DNA of 64,000 bases from assembly GCA_028274465.1 (NCBI GenBank), contig CM051455.1:45029129-45093128 (forward strand), written 5' to 3'. The stretch comes from Plantago ovata. Its lineage: Eukaryota > Streptophyta > Magnoliopsida > Lamiales > Plantaginaceae. The position numbers and the translations under genes were made by a program. Positions 35,107 to 47,395 of this stretch are shown here, piece by piece. Numbering within the stretch: position 1 is the first letter of the stretch; every line of letters starts with the position of its first letter. Below the pieces are notes generated by a model. It was not told the origin of the DNA. It ran no database searches and saw only the letters and a list, made by a program, of their open reading frames with translations.

Positions 35107-35325
35107 CTCAATTGTAATACTTTCCCCGTCCCTCATCAAGTTTTACATTTCATTTTGTTGACTTTTTCGAGAGTGAGTTTGACCTCAAATTAATTTCAAA
35201 TCATATAGAAAAAGTTATGAAAATGTTAATTATTTTTTGGTTACGATTTAACATTAATTTTAAGTCAAACTGACTCTTTAAAATGCAAAAATATAAAGTG
35301 TTAAACTTGTCATGGACGGAGAAAT
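35107..35325. mobile_element. Stowaway-like MITE remnant
   Basis: The left TACTTTCCCCGTCCCTCATC and the right GTCATGGACGGAGAAATTA are imperfect inverted ends, with a GTTTGACCTC...AAGTCAAACTG inner inverted pair. Non-coding, near the UFD1 promoter. Confidence 0.5.
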
Positions 35326-35559
35326 TAATAATAAAATAAAAAAGCAAGGGCTGTTTTATGATTAATATTTTCAAACAGACCCCAGCCTGTAATTGACCCG
35401 AGATTTAAGTCATTTAACCCACTGGACTAAGGAACGTCGAAATATTTATGGTCTGGGCTTAAACTCATTTAACGGAGATGGACCACCTGAGAAGCCCAAT
35501 ACCACTAGTCCGAGTCGTGGCAGTAAGCCAGTAATCTAATATGGCGTGGACAAGAAGCA

Positions 35560-35567
35560 TATATAAT
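35560..35567 (+). promoter_or_regulatory. Candidate TATA box of UFD1
   Basis: TATATAAT lies about 30 bp before the probable leader start near 35590. A leader intron is plausible between GT at 35663 and AG at 35858, which would place the last leader exon directly before the ATG at 35911. Confidence 0.5.
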
Positions 35568-35910
35568 AATAAAATATTATTTTCTTGCAAACTCTTCAAT
35601 CTTCACCATCATCTTCCATAGCTCAATATCTTCTGTATCGTTTCGATTTTCGACTCAGAAAGGTATCCACAAATCCTCACGAAGATCCAACGCCTCAGTT
35701 TAAAGTAATTGAATGCCTCTACTATTTACTCAACTGTAGATCTAATCGAGCTTGTGCTCAAAAAGTGCAATTTGCAATTCGATTTTGATTCGAATTTCAA
35801 TCATCTTCTGTAACCTTATTCATTCTCTCTCTCTCCGCCTGTCTGTCTCTGTATTTAGGTCACCTTGAGAAAGTTCTAGCTCGTGCTGCCGCAGCTTCAC
35901 TGTATCAGAG

Positions 35911-38364
35911 ATGGTAATATACTTTGTCTGTGCGTATTTCATGATTGCAATTTTTTGTGGATTGTGATTATCTAGAACTTCAATTGATCGTCCTTGTGGT
36001 TAGATATTATGCACAGCACATCAAATTGTAGTGTGTGGTATGGTGAATTGAATTAAAAAGCTTCAGCATCTTTGTCCTTGTTATGATCAATAGAAAGAAG
36101 AGAGCCAAAAGCTTGTCCCTTATTAGATGAAAACTATATAATACCATTGTTCACTGTTATACCTGCCATAGAGTTGTAAATGGTTAAAATCGCTGTTAGG
36201 CTTGTTTTCGAGGGATCAGTTAAGGTGCTCCCTGTAAAATCTTTCATTCCTTGTAAGGCTCATTCATTAACCAAGTAAAAGAGAACTGATTTACTGTGCA
36301 TAATGTATTCTTTCATTGGATTATCCAATAATGGTTTATAAATATGAGTTGTAATGAGGGATTTTGGCATGAGCTGAAGTTTTACTGTCTCGGGATGAAT
36401 GTTCTATGACTGATTCTTCATTAGTCTCCTAAAACATAGCACTGTATGCTAATCTATGCTCTTTGTGTTGCTATGATCACCATCAAGAGATGTGTATTGA
36501 GATTTCATTGATTTGTTGTAATTTCAGTATTTCGACGGATATGGGTATCATGGAACATCATTTGAGCAAACGTATCGGTGTTATCCTGCTTCTTTTATCG
36601 ACAAGGTTAGATTTTCTCCTTTGAAGATTCGCATTTGATTCAGTACTGTCAGTATGTTAGAGCTTATACATCTTAAAAAGCAATTTAATACCATTCTGCA
36701 GTGAATATTCATCTAAAACGTAGAATAACAGAATTTTCACTTCACCAGTTATTGCTTCAACAATTTTTTTCAAGTCTACAGATGCATCTGTCTATGGCTA
36801 TTGCTGTGTTTAATGCCTTACAATGATCTTTTTTAACAAAAGTTTGGGGTACTTCTCAATTCTCATTCAAGTTTCTTTGTATTTCTAACTCCTTGATGTC
36901 TTGTAATTTTGCAGGCACAGATAGAGAATGGGGATAAAAGTAAGCTGATTTAATATCTCGTATGCTTGCAGTTTGTATCATTTACTTGATCATATGGTCT
37001 TACCTTTTCTTTTCTCTGTATTCTCCCAGTTATCATGCCTTCTTCCGCTCTTAATCAACTCGGTTAGTGACCTTGTCTCTTTGATTTAGTGATTTTATTT
37101 TTTCAATAAATTTTCTTGGCAGCACCTTTGCTGCTACTGAAATGTTGATCTTGACTCGATGATTAATCTTTTCTACAGCATCCCTTCACATTGACTACCC
37201 AATGTTGTTTGAGCTCCGAAATGCTGCAGCTGAGCGTTCTTCTCATTGTGGGGTTCTGGAGTTCATTGCAGAAGAAGGCATGATTTATATGCCTTATTGG
37301 GTGAGTGCCTCTTATGTGACAGCTATAGTCCTTTTTTCTCTCCCCGAAAACTTTGGTTAAAAGACTATTTGCAATCACTTTGTAGATGATGGAGAATTTG
37401 TTGTTGCAAGAAGGAGACATTGTGAAAGTGAAAAATGTAACTCTTCCCAAGGGAAAATACGTAAAGTTACAACCACATTCAAAGGACTTCTTGGATATTT
37501 CAAACCCCAAAGCAATGTAAGTTGTTTAAAATCTATCATGTTTGCCCGGATAAATTTTTACTCTCCTAGATTCTCGCAACTTCTATATTTTAAATGTTTT
37601 AATTTTGTTGCAGCCTGGAGACAACGCTGAGGAATTTTTCCTGCTTAACCACAGGGGATAGCATTATGGTGGCATACAACAACAAAAAGTACTATATTGA
37701 CATTGTTGAGACAAAGCCTTCTCATGGCATAAGTATCATTGAGACTGATTGTGAGGTGGATTTTGCTCCTCCTCTTGATTACAAGGAGCCTGAAAGACCA
37801 ACTCAATCCATTCCAACCGGCAAAGCTCCAGTTGAAGGTTCTATATCTGTAACTTTTCTGGAAGTGTGCATGATTTACAAGTCCAAGGTGAAAGCTTCTT
37901 ATGACCACTTCTCTCATCATGTTTCGTTTTGTATTGTGTGAATGCAGAACCAGAGGCAACTGAACCAAAATTCAACCCGTTCACTGGTGCTGCGAGACGC
38001 TTGGATGGCAAACCCTTAACAACTCAGCCTGCACCTGCTACATCCTCTGGGCAGAAAGATAAGAAAACGGCTGTTGTATCCAATGGAGCAGGTCAAGCTT
38101 CTTCTTCTAGTTCACAAAGCACCAATCGTCAATCTCAAGGGAAGCTTGTTTTTGGTTCAAACACGAACAAGGCCCAGGACAAACAGAAGGTCTGTTATCC
38201 CGTTCATTTCATGTTGTCAAAGATCATTTAGTGAGTTTGTATCTGACCTTATTGTGGTTTTCGGTTTGCAGGATGCTGCTAAAGAAGTTAAGCAAGAGGC
38301 TCCTAAGAAAGAAGAACCAAAATTCCAAGCCTTCACCGGAAAGAAGTACTCGTTGAAGGGCTGA
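35911..38364 (+). CDS. UFD1: Ubiquitin fusion degradation protein UFD1
   Basis: UFD1, the cofactor that with NPL4 brings ubiquitinated clients to the CDC48 (p97) unfoldase. Nine coding exons can be read with GT/AG borders and conserved phase: 35911-35913, 36528-36605, 36915-36939, 37030-37062, 37179-37300, 37386-37516, 37614-37837, 37948-38189 and 38272-38364. This gives 951 nt and 316 residues, normal for plant UFD1. The first coding exon holds only the ATG. The protein starts [20 protein letters not shown] and carries the double-psi-barrel UFD1 domain through about residue 190 (including [20 protein letters not shown] and [20 protein letters not shown]). A disordered tail has two [15 protein letters not shown]-type motifs of the kind used for CDC48 binding (SHP-like). 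No damage is seen. Exon borders were set by hand from family similarity. Confidence 0.95.
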
Positions 38365-39521
38365 TTGTATATAAGCTAAATCCTTACCTTGTGTTTATTA
38401 GAACATATATTTGTCATGTACGATCCCATTGCTGGAGCAGCAGGAAAGAAACGGGGTCTTGCTCCAAACTATTTATTGGAAAAAGAACATAGAACATTTC
38501 GTGTTATTTTACTTTGTTTCCTGTTTGACTGCTTGTTTCAGTTGGCTGAAATATTTCTCAATTGGTCTCTCAATCCTGGACAGGTGACAATCTGCAAAAT
38601 AGGGAAATAGAACTCAAACCTTACTTCTGGCTTTAGGCAGATTTCATTTCTCTAGTTCTACTTTTACTCATGGTTGGAGTTTAGACAAGGAAAGGTCACT
38701 CATATTGTTGTAGTTTAGAACGTATATGTTCAACAAATTAGAAGTCCAGCACTTGGAACTGAAACACGTTATTACTGGGACAGACCCTTCTGAAATAGGA
38801 GTTCGTAAATCGTCTCTACTACCATGCCTGTAAATCTATGTTTGATTCGCCTAGAAAAGTAGGTAAAATTTTGTGGTATTTTGTGACACCAAGGGAGTAC
38901 TAGAATTTAAATCTAAATTAGTCTGAACTCTATAAAACTTAACTAAATTAAGATAAAATGAACATAGACCAAGTCTTTTTAGTGATATTACAACGCTCTT
39001 TTCACACTACTCATGACCCTCTTAGTCGAAAGCTTTCATATACCCTGTAACTCGGAAACATTTTAAACGTAAGTGTAGCAAATCAGTTTTAACTTTTAAG
39101 TAACCTAGACAGAACCCGCTCAAGAACATCATATTTTTGTTATTTACGGGCCCCTGAAAAAAATCAAACACCCGCCCAAATTCACCGCTAATAAGACTCT
39201 ACTCCAGTCTCCAAGGTTAAAACAAAATAGAAAATGCTGAATATTAAAATCTTTGTACATCATCATCTCTACTTGAATGATATATGGCATACAAACTCCG
39301 AAGTACTCTTATTTAGTTGAGATACACAGAGAATCCAGAAACAGAACTGAACGACAAACCAATAACATACATATATAATCCAGCCAAGGGGAAAACAAAA
39401 TAGTGTGTGATAATGGAACATATCTCTTCCTCGCTATTTGGCCACAAGGAAAAGCACAGACCAGTTTCATTTATTTTCCAATAACACGCAAACACTGTTG
39501 CCAAAGCCAAAATGCAGTATT
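38365..39521. other. Intergenic region between UFD1 and NDUFS7 3-prime ends
   Basis: The two genes are convergent. The stretch holds both 3-prime UTRs (the UFD1 side to roughly 38640, the NDUFS7 side from roughly 39240) and an unassigned spacer. Short open frames have no domain. Confidence 0.5.
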
Positions 39522-42500
39522 CTACTTGGTCCACCAGTGAAGGAAGTCCTTGCGCCTGTTGATCTTCTTCTGCAGTTGGAGCAATCCATATAGAAGTGCC
39601 TCTGCAGTGGGTGGGCAGCCCGGGACGTAGATGTCCACTGGTACAATCCTGTCGCAGCCTCGCACAACTGAGTACGAGTAGTGGTAATAGCCTCCACCAT
39701 TTGCACAGCTTCCCATAGATATAACCCACCTTGGCTCTGGCATTTGGTCATAAACCCTGTTGAGTGTTGACCCAATAAAATTAGCTTCCCAATAGTCAAA
39801 GACACATAATATTAACCAATTAAACCAAAATAATCAAACAATTCAGGAGTACGAGTAACCAAATTTCACATTCCAACATCATGGAAATACTGGAAAGCTT
39901 ATTGCACAAGCAATTCAGTAACATTAAGTTCTCTAAGTTGATATATATTTCCACAAGGGAGTGAGATTGGCCATTTTCTCTGAATTGCTACTATTAAAAT
40001 AGCAAACTCTATAATGATGACATGATGCAGCAGGACAAGGTTCTCAACTGGAAAAGATGATTTATTAATTCAAGTCAAGAAGATGCATATATGCATGTCA
40101 GAAAATTCAAGCATGGAACAGATGGAATAATCCGTCTCATCCTCATACAAAAATAGAACATGACTCAAAGGGTGGACTGATAATCTAATACTTTAAACGT
40201 AATGTTTCATGTACAATCCAAAGGATATATTCGGAAATAACAATCATACTCACCACACAAGACACATACACTGACAACCAAACCTAATCTAATAAGGAAA
40301 AAACATGATCATTCATCCATTTCATAGATTAACATTACGTATTATGTAGTTGTCTGAAAATATGAATCATGAACTCATGAGCCATCCACTCCAGACTCCT
40401 CCCATCTGCCACATGTTTTACTTTCCTTTCCATTTTTCCAATTTATGCACACCCATAATAAAACCTATTTTTTCCATGCTCTTGAGAATTTAATTTTTTG
40501 GTGAAGTAGTAATTTATTACACAAAGTGGACTCTACACCACATCCGACAAATAATGCAAATTTCAGAGAAAAATAACAGCAATAAACAAGTAGTCCATCC
40601 AAACAACCAGTAAGAGTACCCCCAGTAGTGATGAGGAACAGCCATGTTATTTCAACTGGAAATAGAGCAAAGAACCTTAGGGGAAATTTGACACACAGGA
40701 GTGTTGGCATTTCTAATACGTCTAATAACATTTTAGTAAATTGAAGATCCAAACACTGCAATTTATTATTTAGCAAAGAGGGTAACAAGTTCACTCCTAC
40801 ATTCTAGGTAACTGTGTTGAAATAGCCAATAGGACAACACAATAATATACTCCCTCCTATTTAAGTTATGATAATTGATGACTTAAAGGTTCTAAATATT
40901 TGCATAATATTTAATGCTTACATAGTTTTTTAACTTGAACCTCAATATTTGACAAAGAAATGAAAATATAAACCAGGTATGGACAGGCTATTTCACAAAG
41001 CTTCAATAATTATTCACCATACAAGTAAAAGATTGAGAACTATTGCAGTCATATATACACAGCCAGGTCTGCTCAAAGTGCGCACTCAGGAAGAGAAACA
41101 TCGGGAAACACATGTACATCACCATCACCAAGAGAAAACTAAAACCCACTATTTCATTCAACTAACCAAAGGCTACACTCAGTTTCCACAAGTACTAGTT
41201 TATACACCTCCAAGTTTGACACCGACAGCCCTAGCTACATATTCCGTCCTTCAAAATTTAACATCCTTAACTCTTAAAGACAATAAAACTCACAATTATG
41301 GCCTCCAAGTCGTGCAGTTTTCAGCCACCAACAATGCTTCATTTAGTTAAACATTTCTAATAATAATAGATTAAAATTGTCCATTGCTAGTACTTTAATC
41401 CACATAGTAAAGAATTCAAAAATGCAAGACGAATCACATCAAAATGCACATAAGTAGATTGGTGTTACATATCACATATATGGTTCAAATGGAAGTCTAA
41501 GGATCTCCCTTAAAATCTAGGTTACCTAGCTACATGCTCCGTCCTTCAAAATTTCACATCCTTAGCTCTTAGAGACAAAACTACTTGCACAAAAACAATA
41601 AAACACACAATTATGGCCTCCAACTTCAAGTCTTGCAATTTTGAGCCAGCCAACAATGCTTCATTTAGTGATACATTTCTGATAATAATAGATTAGAAGT
41701 GTCCCTTGCTAGTTTTAATACACAGTAACAAATTCGAAGAAGCAAGACGAATCACATCAAAATGCACATGAGAATAGATTGGTGTTACATATCAATATGA
41801 TAACCCCCAAAGTCTGCACATATAAGGTTCAAATGGAAGTCTGAGGATCTCCTTAAAAACCTAGGTTCCGCAAATACATGCTCCACACTTCGAAATTTCA
41901 CATCCTTGGCTCTTACACATACAACTACTTGCACAACAACAATAAAACTCACTCCTCCAAGTCTTACAGTTTTCAGCCACCAAAAATGCTTCATCTAGTG
42001 ATACATTTCTGATCAAAATAGATTAGAAATGTCCCTTGTGTTACGGACTTAGAGTCCTAAATTATTATTATTAGCATTACTATTTATTATTATTAGAATC
42101 TTATTAATGTTAGATAAGTTAGCTAATAGAGTTCTAGTTAAGTTAGGAAGTTAATTATATATAAGAGAGTCAATCCAGCATTTAGTTTATGCAGAAGTTA
42201 GGTTTCGCTCATAGGAGCTGGTTCGCCTTAGGGTGGTTCGTCTCTGCGGAGATCGGTGTCTTTGTTATCTTTTCTTTATCAATAAATCCTCTGCTCTATC
42301 AATTGGTCCGACCTGCCGTTTGTCCGGATGGCTTGTTGTTAGAATCTGTTGGATTTTTTTTCTTCCAGCCAAGAACATACATGCTCAGCACCTGTCCAAT
42401 CTATCCAGCCCCTGCAATTGATTTTAGATTTCAGTTTTTTCTCCATGTGGGTATACAGAGATGGCAGACTTCAACGATCAGTCCCCACAGCAGCCACATC

Positions 42501-44588
42501 CCGGGTTACATATCCTCCTGGGCGCTATATTGTTTCGCCCCAACCACCAGAAGAACCTGAATTTACAATTTATCCAACCTGGCGCTCCATGGCAAGGCAG
42601 CAGACCTGCTCAGTTCCCTTGAGAACACCTAAGGATTGTATCGCAGCCCTAGAAGCACGAATGGAGAGCGTTGAAACTTCCCAAGCACGAATTGAGGCCT
42701 TACTCCATTCAATGAATGAACAACTTGCTGCTTTGCGCGAGTCTTCCAACTCTAAACTACAGGTTTGTGTTGCAGAGCCTCATCCCGTGTCGGCCTTATT
42801 TGTGGTTGATGAATCAGTAGCAACTGTTTCTAATTCCAGCCTTGAGGTCAAGGCTGAATTTAAGGGGGAAGGAAAGGTGGAAGAAGTTGATATAGACAAT
42901 AAGTTCAGTGTGGTAAATGCCCTGAAACAAGAAAAACTTGTTACAGACTCTTATGCGTTCTCAAGAACACACCAGCTACAAGAAGAAATCCCAACACTTG
43001 ATGTTACAGATTCTTATATGGGAGCTGAACTGCAACAAGAGAAAATTGGTGCAGTCTCTCTTGTGCTCTCTATGAAGGAGCAGCAGCAAGAAGAAGTCCC
43101 AACAGGTGAATCATTCATACCACGCCAATCATTCCAAATCTTTGGAAAAGATAAGGGTGAACATTATTTCCATCACATGCCGGTTATTCGTGTATACAAG
43201 AAGAGATTCAAAGTGCTTAATGAGGAGCAGGCGGGACAAGAGTTCTTTCACTTGAAGGTTATGCGAGTTTACAAAAAGAGACTGAAGAGGCATAACAGCC
43301 TTGAGGACAAGGCTAGTTTAGGGGGGAAGAATTGTTACGGACTTAGAGTCCTAAATTATTATTATTAGCATTACTATTTATTATTATTAGAATCTTATTA
43401 ATGTTAGATAAGTTAGCTAATAGAGTTCTAGTTAAGTTAGGAAGTTAATTATATATAAGAGAGTCAATCCAGCATTTAGTTTATGCAGAAGTTAGGTTTC
43501 GCTCATAGGAGCTGGTTCGCCTTAGGGTGGTTCGTCTCTGCGGAGATCGGTGTCTTTGTTATCTTTTCTTTATCAATAAATCCTCTGCTCTATCACCTTG
43601 CTAGTCCTTTAATCCACATATCAAAAAAGCAAGACAATCACATCAAAATGTTACATATCAATTTGATAACCCCCAAAGTCTGCACATATAAGGTTCAAAT
43701 GTAAGTCTGAGGATCGCCCTAAAAACCTAGGTTATGCAACTACATGCTCCGCACTCAAAAACACACATCTTAGCTCTTAGACACACAACTACTTACACAA
43801 CAACAATAAAACTCACACATCCAAGTCTTACAGTTTTCAGCCACCAACATTTCTGATCAAACTAGATTAGAAGTGTCCCTTGCTAGTCCTTTAATTCACA
43901 TACTAACGAATTCGAAAAAGCAAGACAGTCACATCAAAATATTACTTATCAATTTGACAACCCCCAAAGTCTGCACATATAAGGTTCAAAAGGAAGTCTA
44001 AGGATCTTTCGTAAAACTAGGTTACCTAATCACACAGAAACTGATAACACAATTACAGCCAACGATGGAGCCAAAAGGTCAAAATGAAACTGAATAACAA
44101 TCAATCATAAGCTCCTATAGCAGGTAATTTGCAATTGCATAAAAAATAAATGGAGAGAGATTAGAGGTTGCTTACTTGCGGAGAGCAGGTGCCATCTTAT
44201 TAGTAAGTGTTCCAGCAACAATCATACAATCGGACTGCCTAGGGCTGGGCCTGAAAATGATCCCAAACCGATCCAAATCATATCGGGCCGCGCCGGTGTG
44301 CATCATCTCGACGGCACAGCAAGCCAAACCGAAAGTCATAGGCCAGATTGAGCCTGTCCTCGCCCAATTCATGAGATCATCGACCTTCGAGATGACAAAC
44401 TCCGCCGCCTTGGACATGCCGGCGGGCGAGGAGGTCGAGGGCGGTGGTGCGGAGGCATAAGGCGTGGGAGAGGAGGATGCGGCGGCGAGCGAAGGTAGGG
44501 TGGTGTGGATTGAGGCCAGGGCGGCGCGGTGGTGGTGCGACGGCGTCTGGTAGAGGAATCGACCGGCATTCCGAGCGAGCTGAGCCAT
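39522..44588 (-). CDS. NDUFS7: NADH dehydrogenase (ubiquinone) iron-sulfur protein 7, PSST subunit, mitochondrial
   Basis: The PSST/20-kDa subunit of mitochondrial complex I, which holds iron-sulfur cluster N2 next to the ubiquinone site. Two exons on the minus strand, 44588-44176 and 39756-39522, join in phase (CGC AA|G GTT) across a 4.4-kb intron and give 215 residues. The N-terminus [20 protein letters not shown] is a mitochondrial targeting sequence, rich in Arg, Ala and Ser and without acids. The N2 ligands are visible: C90 and C91 (LACCAVE), C155 (MGSCANGG) and C185 (VPGCPPT). The start at 44588 is preferred over an in-frame ATG 25 codons upstream (MTVLIQ...) because it matches the family start. 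The intron contains tandem repeats and a young LTR element; exons and splice sites look intact, so the gene should work. Confidence 0.95.
39757..41199. other. Distal part of the NDUFS7 intron
   Basis: No coding feature is recognised. A MITE-like terminus (TACTCCCTCCTATTTAAG) lies near 40849 without a clear partner. Open frames such as 40465-40794 show no domain. Confidence 0.5.
42039..42301 (+). repeat. 5-prime LTR of the intronic element
   Basis: 263 bp, TGTTACGGAC...CTCTATCA, containing TATATATAAGAGAG as a likely TATA region. It is identical to 43333-43595. Confidence 0.93.
43333..43595 (+). repeat. 3-prime LTR of the intronic element
   Basis: 263 bp and identical to 42039-42301. It is preceded by the polypurine tract and followed by the CCTTG target duplication. 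The internal open frame runs a few codons into it. Confidence 0.93.
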
Positions 44589-44844
44589 ATTTTGGGGGTT
44601 TCTGTGTTGCTGGATCGGTGTATGTACCAAGGACGGGTCGTTGTTTTGAATTAATACGGTCACTTACGGTGCAGTTTGCAAGGTGCGGTTCCTTCTTGTT
44701 TATTAAAAGTCGGTTGAAATTGCTTGCCCGACTTATGGCTTTCACTCAAACACGTGTTTAGTGATTCTACTCCAAATTCATAGCCCAACCAAAAAAATAC
44801 ATGCAATTTCTTTTCTAAATAAAATTACACAACGCAAAAGATAA

Positions 44845-45085
44845 TACTTCCTCCATTTCATTAATAAATTCATAATTGAACTATTCATCGTGAACTTTGA
44901 CCACGTATAACTTTTAAATTAAACTGTATCAATATAAATTAAAAGTTGATTATGAAAATATACTCAATTTAATTTCATAATATAATTTTACTATATTTTT
45001 CTCTAATGTAATTTGGTAGTTATACGTGGTCAAAGATCACGATGAATAGTATCATTAGTAAGTTATTAATGAAATGGAGGTAGTA
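44845..45085. mobile_element. Stowaway-like MITE near the NDUFS7 promoter
   Basis: The ends TACTTCCTCCATTTCATTAA and ...TTAATGAAATGGAGGTAGTA are near-perfect inverted repeats, and a second inner inverted pair (TTTGACCACGTATAAC and GTTATACGTGGTCAAA) makes the 241-bp element a long hairpin. It lies about 260 bp upstream of the NDUFS7 start. Confidence 0.85.
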
Positions 45086-46677
45086 CTACTTTTTTACTTT
45101 CACAAATCACAACTCATCTACTTTTTTTTTTAAATTCTTTTCTGTCTGTTTTTTAAATTTGTTAGACAAATTTTTATCTTACACAATCTAACTTACTTTT
45201 ACACATAGGTGAACGGAAAGGGAAAAAAAGATTTATTGATAATTTTACCACTGAATTAAACACCAATCACATCCTACAGCAGAGCAGAGTGAAGTGATAA
45301 CAAAATCAAACATACCATACTATCAATATAAAGGAATATAATAATGTGTGACTTGGTGTTCTCTAGTACTAAATTGAATATACTTTGTTTATCGGTGGAG
45401 TATAGGCTAGTGGTCATGCTTTTTATTGCTTCAACATATGCCAATGCAAGCAAGAACCTGAAGACCACCATAATAATGTTAAAGCTTAATTCATATCATT
45501 AATATCATATAACTTTATCCAAAACAGAGCAAATAACTAATGTGATAAGAAAGATAATTCGAAAAATAATCAATTCTTAATTACCTCCAATGTGGCTTGG
45601 ATAATTCGAAAGGAAGTGCCACTCGAAAATGCATGAGTGAGGCAGTGCCAATATAGTTGCTTGCCATTGGAGCACCTACACCCAAATAAGTCCTACTAAA
45701 GTCAACAACAAAGAAATGTGATAACATTTCCACGAGATTCAAAAAATTGAAGTGTTTATGGCCGATTATATTAAATTTAAATTAGATTGAGATAATCAAT
45801 CAATTCCATTAAAAAAATTATGTTATATTATCATCGTTGTTCTTATTTACTATACAAATACGTAAATTGTAGGATATACTTTGAGAAGTGAAATTTGACA
45901 GAACATTATATTATATAGAATATTTTCATTAAAGGTAAAAATAGAATTAAAATTAGAAATAATGATTAAGATAAAGGAATTTGATAGAACGTTATATTAT
46001 ATAGGATATTTTCATTAAAGGTAAAAATACAATTCAAATTGAAAAACAAAAAAAGATAAATAAATAATGTAATCGTGGAGAAAACATGAAGTAAATGGCA
46101 AAAATGAGAACACTTACTTAAGTGAGATAAAAAAGAATAATGGAAATAGGGTAAAAATGAAATGACATGAATGATAACACTATTAACTAAGTGAGAGAAA
46201 CAACGAAAAATATGAATTAAAAAAAATAGGTTGTGCGATATAAACTAACTTATTGATCGATACATACTAAATTAAATAGAATGTTAAAACTGATTTGTAT
46301 GGTAGATATTATATCATACTTAAGCCATGGAATTGAGTGACAGAAGGAGGGGTTAAATAAGGTTTCGATAATTGAACTGTTTGGGCTTGGGCTTTGGTAA
46401 GCTAACGCGAGCTTTAAAACATGGACATTAATTTTACATGGGTGTAGACATGCAAGCAAAAAAAATGTAACATACAAAGGTTGTATGTTCTATCATGAGT
46501 GTCTCTCCCACCAATACTTTAATTTTCATATATAATCATACATTATTTCATAATTTAGTGATGTGAAACTTTTATTATATTATTTACAAAGAGAGACTGA
46601 CATTTAAAATGGAGTTAACTTTATATGTGAATTTTTTATCGTTGTTATTATTTTATCACATAAATATGTAAATAATG

Positions 46678-46685
<8 letters not shown>
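45086..46685. other. Intergenic spacer with an ~80-bp tandem duplication
   Basis: At about 45895-46045 a ~100-bp stretch (TTATATTATATAG.ATATTTTCATTAAAGGTAAAAATA) occurs twice in direct order. No gene is recognised elsewhere in the interval. Confidence 0.5.

Positions 46686-46726
<41 letters not shown>
46686..46726. repeat. Poly(A) homopolymer of about 40 bp
   Basis: A long A run ending in ACAACAAAAAC. It might be a retroposon tail, but no recognisable retroposon body lies next to it. Confidence 0.9.
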
Positions 46727-46727
<1 letters not shown>

Positions 46728-46840
46728 AACAAAAACTTAACTTTCAAAACTTCCAAACAAATATTCTTAGATTATTAAAAATTAAAAGATCATATTTCGA
46801 GAGAGAGATTCTAAGTTACCTTTTGTTTATGTAATTATAA

Positions 46841-47395
46841 CTAGTTATTATTCATGGCGTGACCACGGTATAATTTACTTGGAGTTCGAATTAATCAAAA
46901 GTCAGTGAAAAAATTAATTAAGAAAGCTATATTGTACGGATGATCGTTTTATATTAAAAGAAAAGGCATCTGAAAACAATGAGTTTAACACAAAACTAAC
47001 AATTCAAAGTAGATTTAAAATTAACACTATTTACAAAGGATCTTTCGTATACACAACATTAGTTGTCATGTGTGTTGGTTTACCATCCTCATCGAACATA
47101 AAATTCTCGAAACATTTCTTGTTGGTAACGCGAGAAAATGCAACATATAGCTAGATGACTGTAACTGAATATTATCTTTGAAAGATATGATATTAGCTAT
47201 AAAAGATTGATCTTGGCTTTTGTCGATAGTAATTGCATATCTAAATTGCAAATAGAGAACTATTTGCGATGGAATCAAATTTGAAATTTGTTTAAGATTA
47301 GAAAGTGAGAAAATCATACGTGATATGTAGACCCATTGACCCACATTATTTGCCCAAATTTTAGTACTTCCACCGTAAATTTTAAAGAGTCTCAC
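46841..47395 (-). mobile_element. Helitron 3-prime part with helicase remnant
   Basis: On the minus strand, 47395-47040 translates to pieces of the PIF1-like helicase C-terminus of plant Helitrons (FRYAITIDKSQDQSF for the usual FAMTINKSQGQSL, then CSMRMVNQHT and, in another frame, HMTTNVVYTKDP). Further downstream a CGTG-AC-CACG hairpin at 46858-46867 is followed after 13 nt by CTAG at 46841-46844 and then T, the structure expected for a Helitron 3-prime end. The 5-prime TC end was not located. The coding part is decayed. Confidence 0.6.

Larger units (their letters stand above)
42039..43595 (+). mobile_element. Young non-autonomous LTR retrotransposon (TR-GAG-like) in the NDUFS7 intron
   Basis: A whole-looking element of 1557 bp. 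The LTRs of 263 bp (42039-42301 and 43333-43595) are identical by eye and are flanked by the 5-bp duplication CCTTG (42034-42038 and 43596-43600). A primer-binding site beginning TGGTCCGACC lies at 42304 and a polypurine tract GGGGGGAAGAAT at about 43321-43332. The inside holds one open reading frame of up to 339 codons (about 42349-43368) with a predicted short coiled coil ([15 protein letters not shown]) and repeated basic VYKKR motifs. No protease, reverse transcriptase or integrase is present, so movement must depend on another element. It lies antisense to the host transcript. Identical LTRs imply a very recent insertion. Superfamily not certain. Confidence 0.92.
41200..44030. repeat. Tandem ~300-bp repeats in the NDUFS7 intron
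   Basis: A unit of about 295-340 bp, recognisable by TACATGCTCCGTCCTTCAAA, ATTTCTGATAATAATAGATT and GTCCCTTGCTAG, occurs about four to five times (marker positions near 41235, 41530, 41872 and 43739). Once the 1.56-kb LTR element at 42039-43595 is subtracted, the last spacing is also about 0.3 kb, so the array existed before that insertion. Confidence 0.75.

Noticed and set aside
37163-37968. Minus-strand open frames opposite UFD1
   Set aside because: Shadows of UFD1 exons 5-7; no independent signal.
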